Part shown: positions 1 to 7,487 of the stretch, piece by piece | Position numbering within the stretch: position 1 is the first letter of the stretch | Layout: each line of letters begins with the position of its first letter | NCBI GenBank assembly: GCA_003152555.1 | Contig: PMAL01000104.1 | Coordinates: forward strand, 1-12,247 | Source: Acidimicrobiaceae bacterium | GTDB taxonomy: Bacteria; Actinomycetota; Acidimicrobiia; Acidimicrobiales; RAAP-2 | DNA: 12,247 nt | Direction of reading: 5' to 3' | Translations under genes and position numbers: made by a program | The notes under the pieces: generated by a model | The model's input: the letters and a program-made list of their open reading frames with translations, nothing else | Database searches by the model: none | Told to the model about the DNA's origin: nothing

Positions 1-32
1 CCTCGTTGCATGAATTCATCCAACGGCTCCGA

Positions 33-64
33 GGTTGGATCATTAAAACTTCCTTGATCCAACC
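33..64. repeat. 10-bp perfect inverted repeat near window edge
   Basis: Arms ggttggatca (33-42) and tgatccaacc (55-64) are perfect reverse complements around a 12-base AT-rich spacer. The repeat lies about 78 bases past the stop of the minus-strand binding-protein gene. No T-run follows the stem on either strand, so a standard intrinsic terminator is not well supported. An operator for a gene to the left, or a weak transcript-end structure, is equally possible. The rest of 1-141 shows no gene. Confidence 0.45.
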
Positions 65-141
65 CCGGTTCTGTTGCAGTCTCTGACGAGACTTGCTGAC
101 TCATCAGCCGCGATGACCCGTCTCTAAGGCAAACATCGTCA

Positions 142-1989
142 TCACTTAGACAGCCATACATTCGTCGGGTCGCAGTTCAAGAACTCTGCGACAAAGTTGC
201 AACCCTGAAGAGTCGACGAATGATAGATCGGCCATTTCTGCACATTCACCGGCACGAGTGCGGCGTCATTCATCGCTTGTTCATTGGCTTTGGCCCACGC
301 AGTCGCGGCCGCCGCGGCGGTCGTGGCGGTCAACGCCTGGTGAACTTGCGCATTCATTGCCGCCGACGTGTAACCGCCGAAGTCGTTTGACCCCAAGCCC
401 GGCGCCGTCAACAAGGGAACAATCGTCGAGCGACCGTTGTTACCAAACCAGTCGGGTATCCATCCCGGCGGGGCAATGTCCCACTTGTCAGCCTTGGAAC
501 TGGACGGCGCTTCGAGGTACGTTCCGTAGAACTGCGACTGCGTGGCGGGTACCAAGGTGACCTTAAAGCCAGCGAGTTGCAGGCTGGCTTGGAGGGCTTG
601 ACCAACGAGTGGTCCCGGATCGGTCGTCGAAAACAGAAGCTTTACGGCGACGCCGTTCGGGAACCCGGCAGCCTTCAGCAAGGCTTTCGCTTTCGTGGGG
701 TTACCGGTACCGTTGTTATCCGGGAACGGATTAAAGCCCGGAACGTACCCAACATTGCCCGGCAATACAACTTGCGAGGTCGTGGCCGCTACTGACGGAC
801 CACCCAGCACCTGTACGATCGCATTCTTATTCACTGCGTAGGCCACCGCCTCGCGCACCAACTTGTTTTTCATGACTCCGGCGTACTGGTTCAGGGCCAG
901 ATACGTCCCAAGGTCGACGTAGTTCTTGCCTGACGGTCCAATGATGAGCCGCGCGTCCTTCGACGACAACAGGGCCGGAATATCCTGGGGCGGAACATTA
1001 ACGTCCCATTCCATATCACCCGTTCCCACTTCAAGCTGCTGTTGTACGCTCGTCGCGGTCAAACCTTCCGTCACGTCGATCTGATTCACGTACGCGTGAC
1101 GCAGAGAGTCGCTCGCTTGAGTCCACGCTGGGTTTCGCGTCAGGGTGAACGACTTGTTCGCCGTGTAGTTCGTAATCTGATACGGCCCGTCTGAGAGGGT
1201 GTTCGCCCGGAACTGAGCGCCATCAGGTAGGTAGGCCATGTACTCCACGGGATAGGCCGAACAGAATCCCAACGTCAGAATATTTAAGAAGTCGGCACTC
1301 GGAGAGAGGAGATGGAATACCACGGTGGTGTTGTTCGGCGCGGTGACGCCGGCGAGCGTGTGCCCGTTGACGTATGCCGCTATGCCGGCTACCGTGGGCT
1401 TCGCTTTAGCGAAGCCATCGCAGTAACTCGCCATACCCACGATGGTCGCGGTGAAGTAGCCGGGCGCACCAACCGGGGAGACTGGATTGCACAGCATTTT
1501 GAACTCACGAACGAAATCGCCCGCGACCACCGCCCGAGCTGGTTTCGTATTCCACATCGCGTCGGTCTTGAGATGCACAGTGATAGTCAATCCACCGTCA
1601 GTAATGCCGCCATTGGCCGTGGTGGGCATCACGGATGCGACGTCAGGCACGACGGCAAGCTGATTCGAGAATGCTCCGGTAGTGACGTAACTGAACAACT
1701 GCCGGGTGTACGCGCGATTAAGCATGTTGCTCACTGTGTAGTAAGCGCTGACGGTGTCAAGATTAAATATGTCACTCTGACCCAATATCTTGAGAGTGCC
1801 ACCTCGCTGTGGCGTTCCGGCCGCCGAAAACGACGCACCGAGCGCGCCCTGGGTCGAGCCGAATGCAATCACCGATACGACAGCGATCCCGACCACGAGA
1901 CCAGGCCGGCGACGCATCAATGCACTGATCAAACCGCGCTTTCGAACGACCACCGCTCGGGTCGACCTGGATTTTGCCTGTCGTGTCAT
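142..1989 (-). CDS. ABC transporter substrate-binding protein, family 5 (peptide type), first copy
   Basis: Predicted extracytoplasmic receptor of a peptide/nickel-type ABC importer, 615 residues. The ATG at 1989 is chosen because a strong GGAGGG ribosome site lies just upstream on the minus strand; the frame stays open to 2055 but that extension has no comparable site. The N-terminus has a long basic region with an Arg-Arg-Arg-Pro run at about residues 26-29, a hydrophobic stretch at about 30-43, and a possible signal peptidase I site after Ala52 (A-L-G-A). There is no lipobox cysteine. Family hallmarks are the GGTLKILG start of the mature domain, the NQYAGVMKNKLVREAVAYAV helix region at about 365-385, the kAkaLLkaAGFPnG segment, and a Trp-rich WIPDWFG segment near the C-terminus. 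The gene stands apart from the transporter cluster, with the hydrolase gene between, so it may feed the same permease as a second receptor. The substrate cannot be read from the sequence. Confidence 0.92.
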   Translation of the reverse strand: MTRQAKSRSTRAVVVRKRGLISALMRRRPGLVVGIAVVSVIAFGSTQGALGASFSAAGTPQRGGTLKILGQSDIFNLDTVSAYYTVSNMLNRAYTRQLFSYVTTGAFSNQLAVVPDVASVMPTTANGGITDGGLTITVHLKTDAMWNTKPARAVVAGDFVREFKMLCNPVSPVGAPGYFTATIVGMASYCDGFAKAKPTVAGIAAYVNGHTLAGVTAPNNTTVVFHLLSPSADFLNILTLGFCSAYPVEYMAYLPDGAQFRANTLSDGPYQITNYTANKSFTLTRNPAWTQASDSLRHAYVNQIDVTEGLTATSVQQQLEVGTGDMEWDVNVPPQDIPALLSSKDARLIIGPSGKNYVDLGTYLALNQYAGVMKNKLVREAVAYAVNKNAIVQVLGGPSVAATTSQVVLPGNVGYVPGFNPFPDNNGTGNPTKAKALLKAAGFPNGVAVKLLFSTTDPGPLVGQALQASLQLAGFKVTLVPATQSQFYGTYLEAPSSSKADKWDIAPPGWIPDWFGNNGRSTIVPLLTAPGLGSNDFGGYTSAAMNAQVHQALTATTAAAAATAWAKANEQAMNDAALVPVNVQKWPIYHSSTLQGCNFVAEFLNCDPTNVWLSK

Positions 1990-2400
1990 AGTCCCTCCAT
2001 ACGCGTGGGCCGCAAGGTTCTCGGCGTCATGTGGTGAATGTATCACATGCCACATTTCTATGTTGAAACTTGACCGGTTTTCCGCAGAGCCCTTTTCGCG
2101 AACGAGTTTCTTCGTCCAGTCGTGGTATCACCGGCACAGACTCGAGATGCCTAAACACTCGAAAACCAAGAAAGTATGACCTAGGTCGATCCTGAACATC
2201 GTTCGAGTTCAGCGTCGAATGTGGCACGAGTAAGACCCCAGCACGTCGACGGGTACACCAAACTCGGAAACCACGAGTCGCTCGACGTCGACCTTCTCGC
2301 TCCGTACGTGAAGGCTTACTATGTCCAACGAGTCAGAGAGTCTGAGCGTGTTGGAAATGAATTATCGTCCAGCCAACTCGTTGTAATTCAGGAGAGACGC
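1990..2400. other. Divergent intergenic region between binding protein and hydrolase genes
   Basis: About 410 bases between two divergent starts, so it should hold promoters for both genes. I see no convincing -35/-10 pair on either strand. A plus-strand frame starting with GTG at 2221 joins the hydrolase frame, but its extra 60 residues are not hydrolase-like and no ribosome site precedes it. Short repeats of ctcga/gtcgac type occur around 2140-2300 but form no clear operator. Nothing else could be supported. Confidence 0.5.
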
Positions 2401-3204
2401 ATGCCAATCATCAACGCCAACGACATTGAAATCAACTATTGCGACGAAGGTGACGGGCCTGAGACCATCCTGCTCGTGAACGGATTGGCCGACGACCTGC
2501 AATCGTGGTCGTACCAGGTGCCCGCATTTTTGGATGCGGGTTATCGAGTAGTGCGTTTTGACAACCGCGGCGTCGGTGAAAGCTCGAAACCGGCCGGTCC
2601 CTATACCACCAAGTTGTTTGCGGCCGATACGAAATCACTCGTTGACCATCTCGGCCTCACGCAATTTCACTTGCTTGGCATTTCCATGGGCGGAATGATC
2701 GTCCAAGAGTACGCACTGGCCTACCCCGAAGAAGTACGCAGCGTCACTATGGCCTGCACCTACGCCGCACCCGGTGCATTTTGTTCAAAGATGTACGCGC
2801 TATGGGCCGATCAAGCTCCCATCCTCGGAGTCCCCGCGATAATGCGCGACGTCACGCTCTGGGGTTTCACGCTCGAATTCTTCGAGAATCGAGCCGACGA
2901 ACTCGCCGAGTTTGAGTCAGCGATGCAGTTCATGATTCAGCCGGTCTCGGCGTACCTTGCCCAACTCGAATCGATCCGCACGCACGACACCACAGATCGC
3001 ATCGGGCGCCTTACGGTTCCTACCTTGGTCCTTGCTGGCGCGGACGATATTCTCATCCCGGTCGAGCTCTCGCGCCGACTTCACGCGCTCATTCCCGGAT
3101 CAACGTGGGCGACCAGCAAGGGTGGGCACTGCTGTATTTGGGAGCACCCCGAGGACTTCAACTCAACCGTGCTCAACTACCTCGACACGATTGACAAAAG
3201 CTGA
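2401..3204 (+). CDS. Alpha/beta hydrolase
   Basis: Alpha/beta-fold hydrolase of 267 residues, a usual length for the esterase / enol-lactonase-like group, with no signal peptide, so probably cytoplasmic. The ATG at 2401 is chosen because AGGAGA lies five bases upstream and because the fold begins just after it. The nucleophile elbow G-I-S-M-G gives Ser95. The acid is most likely Asp216 in GADDILIP, and the base is His243 in GGHCC. The strand-turn FDNRGVGESSKP (53-64) is typical of the family. The oxyanion-hole loop reads V-N-G-L (26-29), with Asn where many relatives have His-Gly. A helical cap occupies roughly residues 125-195. The gene is on the opposite strand to its neighbours and ends 7 bases from the end of the DppC-type gene, so it is not in their operon. 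The substrate is unknown; action on an imported ester, amide or lactone is only a guess. Confidence 0.9.
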   Translation: MPIINANDIEINYCDEGDGPETILLVNGLADDLQSWSYQVPAFLDAGYRVVRFDNRGVGESSKPAGPYTTKLFAADTKSLVDHLGLTQFHLLGISMGGMIVQEYALAYPEEVRSVTMACTYAAPGAFCSKMYALWADQAPILGVPAIMRDVTLWGFTLEFFENRADELAEFESAMQFMIQPVSAYLAQLESIRTHDTTDRIGRLTVPTLVLAGADDILIPVELSRRLHALIPGSTWATSKGGHCCIWEHPEDFNSTVLNYLDTIDKS

Positions 3205-3211
3205 GATGCAG

Positions 3212-4129
3212 CTACCTCACTTGTAACCTGACGTCGAAGGCGTCACGAAGCGCATCTCCGATGAGGTTAAAGGCCATCACCGTCAAGATAATCATCACTC
3301 CGGCCGGGTAGATCAGCCACCATTCGCCCGCGTACAGATACGTCACTCCCTGGGAGAGCATCGCGCCCCAATTCGCGGCCGGTGGAGGAATTCCAAAGCC
3401 CAGATATCCCAGCGCCGCCAACGCAAGGATTGCGTCGGCGACTTGAAAGGTGATGTTCACGACTATCGTGCCAATCGCGTTCGGAATGACGTGCACGAAA
3501 ATGCTTCGAGCGGCGCCACCGCCCATGCCCTTCACCGCTTCGACATACTCCAACGTTCGTATGCGCTTGGTCTCACCATGGATCAGTCGGGCCGGCACCA
3601 ACCACGAAAAAACGGCAATGACCAGTGTCAGATTGAACTGATTGATTTTAATGATGGCCGCGAGTAATAGCAGTACGAACAAGATGGGTATTGCGAGCAG
3701 TGCGTCGACAATACGCATCATTATTGATTCGATAATTCCACCGAAGAAGCCGGCAATGGCGCCCCAGAACACGCCAAAGAATCCCGCGAGCAACGCGGCA
3801 GTGATACCGATCTCTAACGAAGATTGACCGCCGACCATGAGTCGGCCAAGTTCGTCGTACCCCACGTTGTCCGTGCCGAGCGGATGTCCGACCCCCGGCG
3901 GGTCATTTGCATTGATCAAGTTCGTCGAGATCTGGTTCGTGTGATACACGAGTGGCCCGAGAAAGCAGAAAAGTACGATGGCGATGAGGATGAACACGCC
4001 AACCATCGCCAGCTTGTTTTCACGAAAAACGGCTAAAACGTTTGCGCCACGTTTGCGAGCGGGACGGACAAGTTGCGAGATTCGCTTGGACTCGTCGTCA
4101 ATATTTTCTAACTCAGAATCAAGTGACAT
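3212..4129 (-). CDS. ABC transporter permease, DppC/OppC type
   Basis: Second membrane subunit of a peptide-type ABC importer, 305 residues from the ATG at 4129. That start has GGGGA about five bases upstream; in-frame alternatives are ATG at 4141 and GTG at 4147, with weaker sites, so the start is uncertain by up to six residues. The order is typical: a cytoplasmic N-terminal tail, a first membrane helix (LAMVGVFILIAIVLFCFLG), an extracytoplasmic loop with HPLGTDNVGYDELGRLMVGG, then the BPD_transp_1 core of about five helices. The EAA loop, which contacts the ATPase, reads EAVKGMGGGAARSIFVHVIPN at about residues 195-217. The C-terminal LGFGIPPPAANWGAML and FNLIGDALRDAFDVR segments are diagnostic of this subunit. 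The gene follows the DppB-type gene by 36 bases and is probably co-transcribed with it. It is the last gene of the cluster. Confidence 0.93.
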   Translation of the reverse strand: MSLDSELENIDDESKRISQLVRPARKRGANVLAVFRENKLAMVGVFILIAIVLFCFLGPLVYHTNQISTNLINANDPPGVGHPLGTDNVGYDELGRLMVGGQSSLEIGITAALLAGFFGVFWGAIAGFFGGIIESIMMRIVDALLAIPILFVLLLLAAIIKINQFNLTLVIAVFSWLVPARLIHGETKRIRTLEYVEAVKGMGGGAARSIFVHVIPNAIGTIVVNITFQVADAILALAALGYLGFGIPPPAANWGAMLSQGVTYLYAGEWWLIYPAGVMIILTVMAFNLIGDALRDAFDVRLQVR

Positions 4130-4165
4130 TCGAGTCCCCATTCGCACCGTTACGTCCGAGTCGCA

Positions 4166-5113
4166 TCATGAGAACTGAATTCGGTGGTCAATGAAGCTAT
4201 AGGCAATGTCCGCCATCAGATTGCCAAGCACGGTCAGCACAGCAACGACGAGGGTCAAAGCCATCAACGTCGGATAGTCCCGAGTCGAAGCTGACGTCCA
4301 GAAGAGTAGGCCTATGCCGGGATAATTGAAGACCGACTCTGCGATTAAGTTTCCGGCAAGCAACGCGGGAACGCTGAGTCCCAGGATCGTCACGATGGGA
4401 AGAATTGCGTTACGCAGCATGTGACGGAAGAGAACACCCCCCTTTGTCTCGCCAACCGCGCGCGCCGTTCGTATGTAGTCCTGCGCGAGACTCTCGATGG
4501 CCGATGAACGCATGTAACGACTGAAGTACGCCACTCCCCCTATTGCCAGTGTCATCACTGGAAGGATCATTGCCTTGGGATCAGTAATTGCCCCGCCCAC
4601 AGTTGGGGTTTGCGGCGCGGCGGGCGGCAGCCACTTCAAGTACACCGAGAAGAATGCGATCAGTAACAGACCCAGCCAAAAGGTCGGCATCGAGTAACCA
4701 ATGAACGCGAAACTCGTGAAAGCGTAATCACCGGGATGGTTGCGGCGAACCGCTTGGTAGATGCCTAACGGCACGGCGAGCATGATGGTGAAGAAGAGCG
4801 CGATGCCTGTCAGATAGGCGCTCTTGGGAAGGTCCATCCACAACAGTGTCCTCACGGGTTCATTGAGTTTGTACGAATAGCCAAGATTGCCGTGCAGGAG
4901 ATGGCCCACGTACACGAAGTACTGCTCGACGAGCGGAAGGTTATAACCATTGGCAATGTTGAATTGACGAATCGCGCCCGCCGACACGTGGACACCCAAC
5001 TCCGCGTGTGCGGCGCCGCCCGGCAAGAGGTGCACGAGCAGGAAGGTCGCGATCGAGACCAAGATCACGACGATGACGGATTGTCCGATTCTGCGCAGTA
5101 AATAATGTGTCAC
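4166..5113 (-). CDS. ABC transporter permease, DppB/OppB type
   Basis: First membrane subunit of the peptide-type importer, 315 residues, the usual family length. The GTG start at 5113 opens directly on the conserved N-terminal helix MTHYLLRRIGQSVIVVILVS, followed by the T-F-L-L-V-H-L-L-P-G-G segment where relatives have a PGDP-like motif. The core holds about six membrane helices. The EAA loop at about residues 213-238 reads IRTARAVGETKGGVLFRHMLRNA, matching the DppB subfamily. The C-terminal part has the usual ESVFNYPGIGLLF segment. The ribosome site before the GTG is poor (an AGGCGGG stretch some distance upstream). A long perfect stem-loop lies about 210 bases upstream, between this gene and the binding-protein gene. 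Both points would lower expression relative to the binding protein. Confidence 0.93.
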   Translation of the reverse strand: MTHYLLRRIGQSVIVVILVSIATFLLVHLLPGGAAHAELGVHVSAGAIRQFNIANGYNLPLVEQYFVYVGHLLHGNLGYSYKLNEPVRTLLWMDLPKSAYLTGIALFFTIMLAVPLGIYQAVRRNHPGDYAFTSFAFIGYSMPTFWLGLLLIAFFSVYLKWLPPAAPQTPTVGGAITDPKAMILPVMTLAIGGVAYFSRYMRSSAIESLAQDYIRTARAVGETKGGVLFRHMLRNAILPIVTILGLSVPALLAGNLIAESVFNYPGIGLLFWTSASTRDYPTLMALTLVVAVLTVLGNLMADIAYSFIDHRIQFS

Positions 5114-5422
5114 CCTGAGCCCGCCTACGAATCAATCATTGCGGCGACGTGGTGCACCGATCACATCAGATGGACTGAGGATTCTCGCTGCCCCGACGCC
5201 TGAATCAACCATTCCAATAGCTCCCTCGCTTCGCGTTGTCGCGTTGGCGCGAGACCCGATAATAGGACTGCTCTCCGGGCAAGAAATGTACGTGCTTCGA
5301 GAGCTCAACCTTCATCAACACGCTCCAACCGAACCAGCGGCGCGCTGCGCCGCTGGTTCGGTTGGCGAATGTGTGAGTGATACTTTTCGATCCAGATTCT
5401 CTCGGCATTGAATACCACCCGA
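5114..5422. other. Intergenic region between binding-protein and DppB-type genes
   Basis: This 309-base gap is unusually long for the inside of a transporter operon. Its one clear feature is the 19-bp stem-loop at 5325-5365. I see no credible gene; short open frames on both strands here lack ribosome sites and are built partly from the palindrome. A secondary promoter for the permease genes could lie between the stem-loop and 5113 on the minus strand, but I could not identify one with confidence. Confidence 0.5.
5325..5365 (-). promoter_or_regulatory. Perfect 19-bp stem-loop between receptor and permease genes
   Basis: The arms at 5325-5343 and 5347-5365 are perfect reverse complements, with a three-base loop (gct). 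The core of the left arm is ccaaccgaaccagcggcg. The stem begins 57 bases past the stop of the binding-protein gene, in the direction of transcription. No T-run follows it on the minus strand, so it is not a canonical intrinsic terminator. Stem-loops at this place in other importer operons (the malE-malF gap is the known example) protect the upstream receptor mRNA from 3' exonuclease and reduce downstream expression. That role is inferred here. Confidence 0.75.
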
Positions 5423-7240
5423 CTACTTGGAAAGCGTCCAATATTCCGGGGTGAAGTTCAATTCCGGACTCTGCGATACTCCCTTCAATTTGTTCGTTAT
5501 CGCTGAGATCTGGTAGTCCTGCTCCGCCTGCCAAATAACGGGAATCTGATCGGCAAGGTAGTTCTCGTACTTGTAGAACGTTGTCAACCCCGAAACGGTA
5601 TGAGTCGCGTTGATATTTGCGTCATTGGTCGCATTCGAGTAATTGCCTTCGTTAAATCCGCCCTCAGATTGGAAGAGCACCTCGCCCGTGGGCTCGAAAT
5701 TCGGACCAAACGTCCACCCGCCGCCCCAATTCTCCATCTGCCACGAGCATCCTGTCCCCACCTTGCACGGCGCGGCGTTCGTGATGATCGTATCGAATGG
5801 AGCGGTCGTCAAGTTCAGTTGAATGCCATCCAGTGCGAGGCTCGACTTGAACTGCTGCATCTCTACCGAAGTGTACGTGAGGCCGGAAGCGTACTGGAGG
5901 TTAAAAACCAGTTTCTCCCCCTTGGTAATTCCTGCTCCGCAATCCGTAGCACCCGTTCCCGGTGACGAGCAGGTGCTCACGCCGCCAGGTTTCACATCCC
6001 AACCATGACTCTTTAACAGTTTGGCCGATTTGGTTGGACTGAACGGATAGGGGTTCACCGTTGCTTGGGGACTCGCGAAGTCGCTCTTGGGCTCGATGGG
6101 TACCGGACCGTAGGTGGAATATCCATATCCATAGAGGGCCTTTTTAATATCAACCGGCTGGTTCACCATCTCCTGCATTGCCTGGCGAAAGTACAACTGC
6201 TTAAAGATTGGTCCGACGGTGGGGTTGTTGAAGTTGATCGGGAAATAGTTGATGCTCCAGCCCACCCACGGTGCCGCATTTAAACCCTGCGACTTGAGCA
6301 CCGGCGCCTGACTAGCGTCCTGTGGCGGAATGTAGCCATAGTCGAGCGAACCGGAACGCAGGGAATTGAACTCGGCCGTGTCGGTCGTGAACGGCACTTC
6401 AATCAGCTGCGCGATCTTGGCCTTCTGAGGTCCCGAGTAGTTCGAGTTCGGAACGTAGACGCTGTAGCCAGTCGTCTGGTACGTCTTTATCTTGAATGGA
6501 CCGTCAACCGTTTGCCACAAAGGATTGGTGGAATACGTGCCCAAAGTCTCAGACTGCTTCGTCAGATACGCCAGGACTGCCTTTGCTCCCGCGGGAGTCT
6601 CGTCGTAGTTTCCAATGGCTCCGGTCGCAGATTCCTTGTCCCATGCGTGCTGGGGTATCGGAGAGAGCTGGCTCAACTCGTTATAGAGGATCCACGTTGA
6701 TGAATACGCCTTATTGAAGGTAATGACGACAGTCGAAGCATTAGGTGCCGTGGCCGACGTGATGTTGCTCGGGAACCCGCCGGGGACATAGGCGGCCCAG
6801 TTGCTTCCCTGAGCCTTGAGCAGATTGATGAAGAACAATACGTCCCTGGACGTGACCGGCTTACCGTCAGACCATTCATATTTCTTGAGCGTCATCGTGA
6901 CTGTCTTGCCACCATTCGAAAAGACGGGTAACTGGGCCAACGAAAGCGACTCATTGATTAGCGGAGAGTTTCCGTTGCCGAAGTAGTACAAGGTACGGAA
7001 CATGATCTGTTGCATTTGATAGACGTTGACGATGCTGTCCTGAGCCCCACTGAAGATTGGAAAGATGTAGTTCGGAACGGTTGCCGGTGGGAGAGCAAAC
7101 GTGACATCTCCATTGTTCGTGGTACTGGCGGAGGCACTTGATGCGAGTGTCCCAGATCCCAGACCGACCAGCCCCGCTGACGAAGCCAGCACTAGCGCTA
7201 GTGCGCTCATGCCGAGCCGATTTCCAAATGGCTTTCTCAT
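5423..7240 (-). CDS. ABC transporter substrate-binding protein, family 5 (peptide type), second copy
   Basis: Predicted receptor of the importer, 605 residues. The ATG at 7240 is preceded by a GGGGG ribosome site with a six-base gap; an upstream in-frame start at 7267 would add nine residues and is less likely. The signal peptide has a basic start (MRKPFGNR), a hydrophobic region at about 11-28, and a likely cleavage site after Ala38 (A-S-A). There is no lipobox cysteine, so it is not a standard lipoprotein. The mature domain shows the family 5 pattern: a WSDGKPVTSRDVLFFINLLK segment, an SPIPQHAWDK segment, YGYIPPQDAS, and a hydrophobic INFNNPTVGPIFKQLYFRQAMQEMV stretch. It ends with an intact EYWTLSK tail. 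It is clearly diverged from the first binding protein (142-1989) rather than a recent copy. It lies between the ATPase and permease genes, so it is the cognate receptor by position. The ligand is unknown. Confidence 0.93.
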   Translation of the reverse strand: MRKPFGNRLGMSALALVLASSAGLVGLGSGTLASSASASTTNNGDVTFALPPATVPNYIFPIFSGAQDSIVNVYQMQQIMFRTLYYFGNGNSPLINESLSLAQLPVFSNGGKTVTMTLKKYEWSDGKPVTSRDVLFFINLLKAQGSNWAAYVPGGFPSNITSATAPNASTVVITFNKAYSSTWILYNELSQLSPIPQHAWDKESATGAIGNYDETPAGAKAVLAYLTKQSETLGTYSTNPLWQTVDGPFKIKTYQTTGYSVYVPNSNYSGPQKAKIAQLIEVPFTTDTAEFNSLRSGSLDYGYIPPQDASQAPVLKSQGLNAAPWVGWSINYFPINFNNPTVGPIFKQLYFRQAMQEMVNQPVDIKKALYGYGYSTYGPVPIEPKSDFASPQATVNPYPFSPTKSAKLLKSHGWDVKPGGVSTCSSPGTGATDCGAGITKGEKLVFNLQYASGLTYTSVEMQQFKSSLALDGIQLNLTTAPFDTIITNAAPCKVGTGCSWQMENWGGGWTFGPNFEPTGEVLFQSEGGFNEGNYSNATNDANINATHTVSGLTTFYKYENYLADQIPVIWQAEQDYQISAITNKLKGVSQSPELNFTPEYWTLSK

Positions 7241-7267
7241 AAACTGCCCCCTTTTGTAATATGTCAC

Positions 7268-7299
7268 ACTTAACCATAGCCATCGAACTTAACCAAAGC
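7268..7299. repeat. Tandem 13-bp direct repeat upstream of second binding-protein gene
   Basis: acttaaccatagc (7268-7280) and acttaaccaaagc (7287-7299) match at 12 of 13 positions, with a 19-base period. They sit 28-59 bases upstream of the start codon at 7240. On the minus strand a weak promoter-like pair, TTTGCT then TATGGT with 18 bases between, overlaps them. Two copies spaced about two helical turns apart suit a dimeric or paired regulator, but chance is not excluded. Confidence 0.4.
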
Positions 7300-7360
7300 A
7301 AACCAATGGGCGACGCTGTTGCCTCGAGATGGTCGTCATTCCTAAAGAATTAAGACCACA

Positions 7361-7416
7361 CACCAACGGTTCGCATATCAACCTTGCTTAATCAAGTCAG
7401 TGTGTAGACGTTGGTG
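7361..7416. repeat. Spaced 8-bp inverted repeat
   Basis: caccaacg (7361-7368) and cgttggtg (7409-7416) are perfect reverse complements with 40 bases between. They lie in the 247-base gap between the ATPase and second binding-protein genes. The match is short and the spacing long, so this is a weak candidate for a looping operator or an mRNA structure. Confidence 0.2.
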
Positions 7417-7442
7417 CGTCACCACGTGTTGACCGCATCGAA

Positions 7443-7465
7443 GAAACCCGTCGACAGACGGTTTC
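7443..7465 (-). terminator. Stem-loop just past the fused ATPase gene
   Basis: On the minus strand a nine-pair stem with one bulged G and a four-base loop starts 22 bases past the ATPase stop codon. Only a short, broken T-rich stretch follows. It could be a weak terminator or a transcript-processing structure separating ATPase from receptor expression. The gap up to 7240 would then carry a new promoter for the receptor. Confidence 0.35.
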
Positions 7466-7487
7466 CCGATTTTCAGTGCTCAACTTT

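Noticed and set aside
1312..2037. Plus-strand open frame of 241 residues inside the first binding-protein gene
   Set aside because: It is antisense to a well-supported family 5 receptor, low in hydrophobic segments and rich in Arg, His and Gly, as expected for a shadow frame, with no recognisable domain.
2221..2400. 60-residue N-terminal extension of the hydrolase from a GTG at 2221
   Set aside because: No ribosome site precedes it, the extension shows no fold motif, and a strong AGGAGA site marks the ATG at 2401.
4130..4147. Longer DppC-type start at GTG 4147 or ATG 4141
   Set aside because: Neither has a ribosome site as good as the GGGGA before ATG 4129. They remain possible, with a difference of only four to six residues.
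5325..5365. Calling the hairpin an intrinsic terminator
   Set aside because: No T-run follows the stem on either strand, and the permease genes downstream need transcription from somewhere, so a processing or stability role is preferred.
5139..5534. Short open frames on both strands around the intergenic palindrome
   Set aside because: They run across the hairpin, overlap the receptor C-terminus or have no ribosome site, and show no recognisable protein features.
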